Source of the DNA: SCGC-AAA471-B05 sp032249055
Lineage (GTDB): Archaea > Thermoproteota > Thermoprotei > Gearchaeales > Gearchaeaceae
Reading direction: 5' to 3'
NCBI GenBank assembly: GCA_032249055.1
Contig: JAVVGP010000050.1
Location: forward strand, 1-6,589
Length of the DNA stretch: 6,589 bases
The notes below the pieces were generated by a model that searched no databases, was not told the origin of the DNA, and saw nothing but the letters and a program-made list of their open reading frames with translations. The stretch's first letter is position 1, and every line of letters starts with the position of its first letter. Both the position numbers and the translations under genes were made by a program. Positions 1-6,400 of this stretch are shown in pieces.

Positions 1-347
1 ACACAATGTTCATTCTCAACATCGTTCTCTCCTTCTCCCTTAGCTTTGTAGTTAAAGGCAAAAATTCTTTTAAAAGTAAGTCTATAATTTATTCCTAACT
101 CTCTTTTTAAAGTTCTAGTTAAAGCTTCTTCCCATGTTTCTCCATAAAAAAGGTGACTTGCAGGTATCTCCCAGTATCCTGGGAATCTTTTATTATTTGC
201 TCTCTTTTGTATTAAAATTTCCTTTTTTGAATTAAAAATAAAAATTACAAAGGCTAAATGTCTTAAGCCTTCTCCTTTATGTCCTTCTTCTATTGTTGTC
301 TTTCCTATAGGATTTCCTTCCTCATCACAAAGTATTAAATATTCCAT
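1..347 (-). CDS. Nudix protein related to type 1 isopentenyl-diphosphate isomerase (3' part missing)
   Basis: The frame opens at ATG 347 and runs off the left edge after 115 codons. Visible landmarks are RHLAFVIFIFN (residues 29-39), KRANNKRFPGYWEIPASH (48-65), a degenerate Nudix box (64-86, ending RTLKRELGI), FNYKA (98-102) and ENEHC (111-115). Aligned from memory to E. coli Idi, the metal ligands H25, H32, H69, E114 and E116 correspond to H23, H30, H65, E111 and E113, and Y104 to Y100. The catalytic C67 position is Ala63 and the K21 position is not Lys. The first two Nudix-box glutamates are replaced by Thr and Arg, as Idi also lacks them. The family acts on diphosphate substrates in the cytosol. 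It could be an isoprenoid-diphosphate or nucleotide hydrolase; true isomerase activity is doubtful without the cysteine. There is no Shine-Dalgarno motif, and a TATA box about 26 bases upstream suggests a leaderless mRNA. The Nudix fold is secure; the substrate is unknown. Confidence 0.85.
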   Translation of the reverse strand, partial: MEYLILCDEEGNPIGKTTIEEGHKGEGLRHLAFVIFIFNSKKEILIQKRANNKRFPGYWEIPASHLFYGETWEEALTRTLKRELGINYRLTFKRIFAFNYKAKGEGENDVENEHC

Positions 348-369
348 TAAAGTGATATTTTACTTTCTT

Positions 370-377
370 TAATATAT
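370..377 (-). promoter_or_regulatory. TATA box of the Nudix gene
   Basis: On the minus strand the sequence ATATATTA, preceded by GG, lies 23-30 bases upstream of ATG 347. That is the spacing expected for an archaeal TATA box when transcription starts at or next to the start codon. No purine-rich ribosome-binding site lies in between, which agrees with a leaderless transcript. The 100-base gap from here to the tRNA holds no other clear signal. Confidence 0.6.
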
Positions 378-448
378 CCTTATTTTGTAAAAATAATGGT
401 ATAGCTATTATTTATTAAATCGTAAAAGGTTTCGTATTAATAAATTTA

Positions 449-522
449 TGCGGCCACCGGGATTTGAACCCGGGTCCTCGGCTCGGGAAGCCGATATCCT
501 AACCTGACTAGACTATGGCCGC
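449..522 (-). tRNA. tRNA-Gly, anticodon CCC
   Basis: The minus strand folds into a complete 74-base cloverleaf. The acceptor GCGGCCA pairs perfectly with TGGCCGC. The D arm is GTCT/GGAT with two G-T wobbles, and the anticodon stem is TCGGC/GCCGA around the loop TTCCCGA. The variable region has four bases, and the T arm is CCGGG/CCCGG around TTCAAAT. Position 33 is T, so positions 34-36 are CCC, which reads the glycine codon GGG. The discriminator base is A (from t449), and TAAATTTA follows, so CCA is not encoded and must be added by the CCA-adding enzyme. I see no intron. The gene lies 47 bases downstream of the EF-2 stop on the same strand but has its own TATA-like box. Confidence 0.97.
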
Positions 523-548
523 TCTATTATAATATATTATTTCAAAAG

Positions 549-555
549 TTTTAAA
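549..555 (-). promoter_or_regulatory. Probable TATA box of tRNA-Gly
   Basis: TTTAAAA on the minus strand lies 27-33 bases upstream of the mature tRNA 5' end, so transcription would start a few bases before the tRNA. It sits in the 47-base gap after the EF-2 stop codon. The only T run behind EF-2 is TTTT at 544-547, so read-through from EF-2 into the tRNA cannot be excluded. Confidence 0.45.
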
Positions 556-569
556 CCCTAAATGCTGAT

Positions 570-2780
570 TTATTCAATATAATCTTCTACTTTAGGTAAT
601 TCTAATTTTAATCCCTTTCTTTCCCTAATAGACATTATAATATTCATTGCTAAGTTTTCAGGAACTGGACTCCATTTATAAAATTCTGTAGCCCAGAACG
701 CTTTTCCTGCTGTTTGGCTTCTCATTTCATCAGCTAAATTAGTAGTTTCTGCTACAGGTATTTCTCCTCTTATAAAAACAATATTTTCATGATATTCAAC
801 AGCTAAAATTTTTCCTCTTTTTGTGGTGATTATCTTTAAGACATTGCCCATATAATCCTGAGCCACTTTTACTTCTATCTTATATATAGGTTCCAATAAA
901 ACTGGTTTAGCTGAAAGAAAACCTGCCATAATGCCATTTTTAAGAGCTGGCATTAGCTGAGCAGGACCTCTATGAACTGGGTCATCATGTATTGTAGCAT
1001 CTAATAATCTTACTAATACACCTCTCATAGGTTCATGAGCTAAAGGACCTTCTGCCACGCTCCATCTAAAACCATTAATTAAAGTATCTTTTACTTCTTT
1101 TAAATATTGAACACCTTTTGTATTATCCACAAATATATTTAAATTATCATCAATAGCCCAAATGTTTCTTGCATCATCAGCATCCCATCCTGCTTCTTCT
1201 CTTAATATTTTTGCTCTTGTTCTCCAATCCTGATCTTCAGTAACCCTTCCTTCTTGTAATAATCTTAAAGTTTCCTCGTTTAAACTTTCTACAGATACAA
1301 CTAATCTATTATGTCTATTTGGACTCTTTGTTTCAAATGAAGGAGACTTTCCTCTTATACTTTCCCTATATACCACCAATGGTTTTCCTGTTACAAATTC
1401 TATATTTCCAGCTCTTTGTTTAAGATCCCATAAAGCTATTTCCAAATGTAATGTTCCCATTCCGCTTAATAAATATTCTCCTGTTTCTTTGTTTATTTTA
1501 ATTTTTAATGTAGGATCTTCTATAGCCATTTTTTGTAAAGTATCAATTAGCTTTACAAGATCTGTCGCTCTTTTAGGTTCAATGGAAATTGTTACTACGG
1601 ATTCGCTGATATACTTCAAAGCTTCGAAAGGAGTCATCACATTTGCATATTCCTTATTTACAAGGGTTTCTCCAGCTCTTGCTGTTTCTAAACCAAGCAA
1701 TGCTGCAATATTTCCTGCTGGAATGCTAGGGACATTTTCTCTATATGGACCCATATAGATTCCTGTTTGAAGTATCCTCTCAACCCTTTTACTCCTCATT
1801 AAATATATTTCCTGTCCGCTGTATACTCTTCCGCTGAATACTCTTCCAGTAGTAACTAAACCTGCATGAGGATCATCAATTACTTTATTTACACAAAGTA
1901 TTGTAGGACCTTCAGGATCGCATTCCAATAAAGCCTTCCCTATTTCGCTATTTAAATCTCCTTTCCATATCTTAGGAATCCTGTATTTTTGTGCAATATG
2001 AGGTGGCGGAATATGTTCTATAGCCATACTTAAAATTGCCTCATATAATGGTGCCTCTTTAGAAAGTTCTTCGACCGCCTCTTTTCCTCTATTATAAGCA
2101 TCTATTATATCACTAAATTTAAATCCTTTCTTTTGTGCTATGGGTATTGTTAGACCCCACTTATGTAGCGCTGCACCAAACGCTACTTGACCTTTTGCTG
2201 GATCTACTCTCCATATTTTCTTAAACTCAGGATCTGCGTATAATTCAACTAGACTGTTAAATTCTTTAATTATTTGTAATAATCTTCTTTGGATTTCTTC
2301 AGGTGTTAATCTTAATTCTTTAATCAATCTATCAATTTTATTAATATATAATAAAGGTCTTGCTCTTTCCTCTAAACTTTGTCTTAAAACGGTTTCTGTT
2401 TGTGTCATTACACCCTCAACAGCATCAATTATTATTATAACACCATCAATAACTCTAAGACTTCTTGTTACATGGCTTGTAAAGTCAACATGTCCTGGTG
2501 TATCAATTAGATTTATTACGTAAGGTTTCTTTTCAATTTCATGGTACAATGATATGTTAGCTGCTTTGACGGTCATTTGTCTTAGCTGTTCAATTTGTAC
2601 GTAATCTAATGCTAATGCTGTACCTGCAACTTTTGGAGATAACAATCCTGCTGCCATTAATAAAGAGTCTGATGTTGTTGTTTTACCGTGATCAACATGA
2701 CCTATTATACCTATATTTCTAATATTATCTAAATTATCCATTAACTTAAGGACTTCCTCCGTTTGCTTAAATCTTACCAT
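570..2780 (-). CDS. fusA: Archaeal translation elongation factor 2 (aEF-2)
   Basis: This GTPase drives ribosomal translocation. The product is 736 residues, the usual size for archaeal EF-2. The GTP-binding motifs are GHVDHGKT (27-34), switch I RQMT with the Mg-binding Thr70, DTPGH (93-97, His97 being the catalytic histidine), NKID (147-150) and a G5 segment FGAA (201-204). Domains II to V follow, including GRVFSG and PAGNIAALLGL in domain II and LSGMGTLHLE in domain III. His603 in VHRGPAQ at the tip of domain IV is the expected diphthamide site, which separates this protein from bacterial EF-G. The C-terminus (WSPVP, then KVEDYIE) is complete. The start MVRFKQTEEV matches family N-termini, and AGGTG lies five bases upstream of the ATG. 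The gene has its own TATA box and is divergent from the DUF429 gene. RGIT to RQMT in switch I and Ser to Ala in G5 (relative to the Sulfolobus sequence as I recall it) look like lineage differences, not defects. Confidence 0.99.
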   Translation of the reverse strand: MVRFKQTEEVLKLMDNLDNIRNIGIIGHVDHGKTTTSDSLLMAAGLLSPKVAGTALALDYVQIEQLRQMTVKAANISLYHEIEKKPYVINLIDTPGHVDFTSHVTRSLRVIDGVIIIIDAVEGVMTQTETVLRQSLEERARPLLYINKIDRLIKELRLTPEEIQRRLLQIIKEFNSLVELYADPEFKKIWRVDPAKGQVAFGAALHKWGLTIPIAQKKGFKFSDIIDAYNRGKEAVEELSKEAPLYEAILSMAIEHIPPPHIAQKYRIPKIWKGDLNSEIGKALLECDPEGPTILCVNKVIDDPHAGLVTTGRVFSGRVYSGQEIYLMRSKRVERILQTGIYMGPYRENVPSIPAGNIAALLGLETARAGETLVNKEYANVMTPFEALKYISESVVTISIEPKRATDLVKLIDTLQKMAIEDPTLKIKINKETGEYLLSGMGTLHLEIALWDLKQRAGNIEFVTGKPLVVYRESIRGKSPSFETKSPNRHNRLVVSVESLNEETLRLLQEGRVTEDQDWRTRAKILREEAGWDADDARNIWAIDDNLNIFVDNTKGVQYLKEVKDTLINGFRWSVAEGPLAHEPMRGVLVRLLDATIHDDPVHRGPAQLMPALKNGIMAGFLSAKPVLLEPIYKIEVKVAQDYMGNVLKIITTKRGKILAVEYHENIVFIRGEIPVAETTNLADEMRSQTAGKAFWATEFYKWSPVPENLAMNIIMSIRERKGLKLELPKVEDYIE

Positions 2781-2785
2781 GCTTA

Positions 2786-2790
2786 CACCT
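2786..2790 (-). promoter_or_regulatory. Shine-Dalgarno site of aEF-2
   Basis: AGGTG on the minus strand ends five bases before ATG 2780 and is a perfect match to the archaeal 16S rRNA 3' end (CACCU). It supports the chosen start. It contrasts with the Nudix and DUF429 genes, which show no such site. Confidence 0.75.
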
Positions 2791-2813
2791 GATGTTATTT
2801 ATTTTTTATTTCA

Positions 2814-2823
2814 TTTTTATAAA
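2814..2823 (-). promoter_or_regulatory. TATA box of aEF-2
   Basis: TTTATAAAAA on the minus strand is the strongest TATA-like sequence in the window. With the usual spacing of about 25 bases, transcription would start near 2793, giving a leader of roughly 13 bases that just includes the AGGTG site. Confidence 0.7.
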
Positions 2824-2858
2824 CTTATTCCTTAAAACTTTTATGTTCCATTTTAAAG

Positions 2859-2867
2859 TATTTAATT
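2859..2867 (+). promoter_or_regulatory. Probable TATA box of the DUF429 gene
   Basis: TATTTAATT is centred about 25 bases before ATG 2888. No ribosome-binding motif lies between it and the ATG (the stretch ends in TTTTTGTTTA), so a leaderless transcript starting at or beside the ATG is the simplest reading. TTTAAAG just upstream (2852-2858) is an alternative box for a start a few bases earlier. Confidence 0.5.
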
Positions 2868-2887
2868 AATGTTAAGATTTTTGTTTA

Positions 2888-3478
2888 ATGATTGTAGTAG
2901 GTATAGATTTAGCAGCGAACCATAAAAAGCAGAGTGGTTTTTGCATTATGAATGAAAATCTTGAAGTTAAAACATTTTTGTTATTTACTGATAATGAAAT
3001 TTTAGATTATGTTAAGCATTATAATCCTGAATTAATAGCTGTTGATGCTCCTTTATCTTTACCTATGGGAAGAAAATCTTTAGCAGAAAGATCTAATATA
3101 CATTTAAGATTATGTGATAGGGAATTATTAGAACTAGGCATAAAATTCTTTCCAATAACATTAGGTCCTATGAGAAAACTAACTGAAAGGGGAATAAAAC
3201 TTAAGCAGATGCTTGAAAATTTAGGATATAAAGTTATAGAAGTTTTTCCTGGCGCTACGCAAGATATCTTAGGATTGGTAAGAAAGAATCAAGGTATAGA
3301 TAAGTTAAAAGAAGGTTTAATTTCTTTAGGAATAAAAGGAATAAAGAATGAAATGAATGATGATGAATTAGATGCTATAACTTGTGCTTTGACAGGTTTA
3401 TTATATTTGAAGGGTGAATGTATTGAATTGGGCGATAAAAAAGAAGGAATATTAATCATACCTAAATTCAAGTATTAA
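2888..3478 (+). CDS. DUF429 family protein, predicted RNase H-fold nuclease
   Basis: The 196-residue product is recognisable as a DUF429 protein (COG2410-like predicted nuclease). Landmarks in order are VGIDLA (4-9) on the first strand, IAVDAPLSLP (50-59), RLCDRELLELGIKFFP (74-89), MRKLTERGIKL (95-105), VIEVFPGATQ (116-125) and DDELDAITCALTG (158-170). The acidic residues D7, D53, E118 and D159/D162 are placed as expected for a metal-dependent RNase H-like active site. The usual HELDA motif reads DELDA here. The length is complete for the family. No signal peptide or membrane segment is seen, so the protein is probably cytosolic. Its substrate is unknown, and the nuclease role is a family-level prediction. 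It is transcribed alone, divergent from aEF-2 and convergent with the transporter gene. The start ATG directly precedes the first strand IVVGID, leaving no room for an earlier one. Confidence 0.88.
   Translation: MIVVGIDLAANHKKQSGFCIMNENLEVKTFLLFTDNEILDYVKHYNPELIAVDAPLSLPMGRKSLAERSNIHLRLCDRELLELGIKFFPITLGPMRKLTERGIKLKQMLENLGYKVIEVFPGATQDILGLVRKNQGIDKLKEGLISLGIKGIKNEMNDDELDAITCALTGLLYLKGECIELGDKKEGILIIPKFKY
3437..3442 (-). terminator. Possible poly-T terminator of the transporter gene
   Basis: A run of six T on the minus strand (CTTCTTTTTTATC) lies about 37 bases past the transporter stop codon, inside the 3' end of the DUF429 coding region. Archaeal termination often uses such T tracts without a hairpin. 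The call rests on the T run and position only. Confidence 0.3.
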
Positions 3479-6400
3479 TCATTGTTTATATTTTGAAGGC
3501 CACCAGTTCCATTTTTTAGCGATAAGCATAATTGCAGGAACAAAGAATGGAATAATAATTAAGGAATCAAAAAGTACAGCTAATCCTACGGTAAATCCAA
3601 CTTGATTAATTAAAGGAAAGTCTGGTATCATTAAAGTTAAAATGGTCAATGATAATATCAATCCTAATACTATTATTGTAGTTCCTACTTTTTCCAATGC
3701 AATTTTTATAGCTTCTTCATCTGTTTTTCCTTTTATTTTCTCTTCTTTTATTTTGGTAACCAAAAAGATATCATAATCTACTCCTACGGCTAACATTGTA
3801 ACTATTAAAAATAAAGGAACGGCATTTATCAAAGGAAGATTAAGATATAAATTATAAACTATAAACAATAATGCTAAAGACCATATCATTCCCGCTGAAA
3901 TAGTTAGTATAAGCCTTACCGGAATTAAAACAGAATATAGTTGAATAAATAATAGTAACATTATTATTAATGATAATGAGGAAATAATTATAGGATACGC
4001 ATAGTCAGTGACCTCTTTTGAATCTTGTGATACTTGAGTTGCCCCGCCATAATAAATTTCGTATTTAGAATTCAATTCGCTAATTTTGCTCTTTATTTTT
4101 TTAAGTGTTTCAATAGCTTGTAAGCTAAAAGGTTCTTTATTAATCGTTACTAATATTAAAAAACTTTTATTTGATTTTCCTATAAATCTGTCAATTACTG
4201 GTAGATAATTTTTGCGTAATGTTTCATTTTTTAATAATTCATTAATGTTTTCTATCGTCTCTCCAAAAGGAGAAACAATTGTTTCAACATATATAACTTC
4301 TTTAACTTCTTTTATCTTTTGTATAATTTTATATGAAAATTCTAAAACTGAAGGATTGATAGTTGAATTTATTAATATTTGTTCATTTGTTTCAACCAAG
4401 ATGTAAATTGGGTTTATAGTGTTTCCAAATTTTGAATAAACCATTAACGTTGCTTCTTTAACATCAGAATTTGACATTAAAGGAGGTACATCAAGCACCG
4501 TTTGGATATTTAAAGCATAATTTAAGGCTACAAGAGTAATAATTACTAGCATTAAAGTTAATTTTACCTTGTTTCTCTCATTGAAGGATGTTATTTTGGT
4601 GAATACAGTATTGTTTTTTCTTTTGTTATTAATTCTTAATGGCCAAATAGCTTTGTCACCTAATATGAACAATAGCGAGGGTATCAACAGAAGATTTGCT
4701 AGCAATGTTACTCCTATGCCTATAGTATTAGCTAAAGCTGCATCTCCAAATAAAGGTATATTCATCATGGATAATGTTAAATAAGAAAATAGAACTGCTA
4801 AAGAGCTTATAAATACTCCTTGCGCACTCCATATACACATTTCCCTTATAGCTTTACTTTTTTCTTGTTCATTAATTCTTTCAATCTTATATCTCCTAAT
4901 CATATACACAAAATAATCGCTACATAATCCTAATACTAAAATGGTCAATATTGATGGAGAAATGTAGCTTAATTTATGATTAATAATTATTCCAATGAGT
5001 AGGTAAACTAAAAAATATGTTATCGTTATTGTTATAGCAAATATTAATAAGGATAGAAAACCTGTTATAACGGATCTAAAGTATAAAGAAACTAATATAA
5101 ACACAATAATTATAGCCAAAGGTATAACTGTTTGAATTGTAATAAAACTGGATTTTTTAAGCTCATTAGAAATAGCTGGAACACCTGTAAGATATACCTT
5201 TTGGTTATATTTTGTTTGAATTTCATTTTTTATTTCATAAACTTTATTCACTATGTTTTCTTCAGGCTGCTTTTTAAGTATTAAGACAATGATGAATATA
5301 TCATCTTTGACAAAAGCATTTATAATTCTTGGATTTAATTTAATTGGGTATTCATTAATATTGTTTTTATTTATTATCTCTTCTATTATTAAGGTAGAAT
5401 TATTATTGATTATCAACTTCTCTAAAAAATCTTTAAGGGAATTTGAAAAAGAAAAGACAATATTTTCAATTTTCTTTAATTCTGTGCTTACATGACTTAC
5501 AACATAATCTAAAATTATATCTTCTTTAGTTGTATTTAACAAAACTAAATCATAAATAATTTTATCAATTTTATTATAAATATTATTTAAAGTATATTTT
5601 CCTTTTATATATGCTAAAGTTAATTCATATGTAACAGTATTTATATCTTTTTCATTATTTATTATTTTCCTTATATAATTTAATAATATTTCTTTTTCAA
5701 TTAAAGTCTCTTTTAGATAAATATCTAAAATTTGAAATATTAAATTTTCTAACACCTTTTTATCTTGCCAATTTCTTATTGAAGTATTAATCAGAATTAA
5801 TTTTAATAATAAAGGATCAATAGCATTAGTCAAATATTTATGTGATATGCTTTTAATTACCAAATCTGTTGATTCTATTATATTTAAGTTATTTTTAGTT
5901 ATAAGATAATAAACTTTTTCATAATATTCTTTGAAATATAACTTTAGTGCAGGATCCTTTATTTCTATTCTGTTCAACACACATTCTTTAGCTTTAGCTA
6001 ACCTTTTTGATATATCATTTTCAATAGTATAATTGTAACATTTAATATAAATATAAGGTAAATAGTATAAAAAATTTAAAATATTAGTCAAAGTAGAATT
6101 TAAAACAAAATAATTATTTAAGATTAAAGTAATATTTTTCTTAATTAAAAATATATTTTTTGCTAAAATTAAAGTAAGATTATAAAAAGACCTCAACTGA
6201 TCACTATAATTTAATGCTACATTATTGAGTATATCTTTAATAATTGAGTATATATGAACAACTGCTCCATCTGGGATTTCTTTTTTAAACTCTTGTTCCA
6301 ATTCAAAAGTAATTTCTTTAATTTTATTTGAAAATGGGTTTTCGCTTTTTAAAATTATATAAAAGTTGTAACCTGTTAATACGCTTAGAAATGGCATAGA

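Noticed and set aside
393..411. Imperfect AT-rich palindrome (ATAATGGTATAGCTATTAT) upstream of the Nudix TATA box
   Set aside because: It could be an operator, but the arms are imperfect and mostly A/T, and such palindromes arise by chance at this base composition.
1489..1758. Plus-strand open frame of 89 codons
   Set aside because: It lies wholly inside aEF-2 on the opposite strand, has no promoter or ribosome-binding site and resembles no family; it is a shadow of the real gene.
570..2780. Bacterial EF-G or ribosomal protection protein as the identity of the GTPase
   Set aside because: The diphthamide-site motif HRGPAQ at His603, the KAANISLY segment after switch I and the C-terminal KVEDYIE are characteristic of archaeal EF-2.
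3289..3471. Minus-strand open frame of 60 codons inside the DUF429 gene
   Set aside because: It is antisense to a well-supported coding region and its product is low-complexity; no separate signals support it.
4212..5495. Three short plus-strand open frames (4212-4406, 4569-4784, 5253-5495) opposite the transporter
   Set aside because: Their hydrophobic or Ser/Phe-rich products are what antisense translation of AT-rich membrane-protein DNA gives; no start signals are seen.
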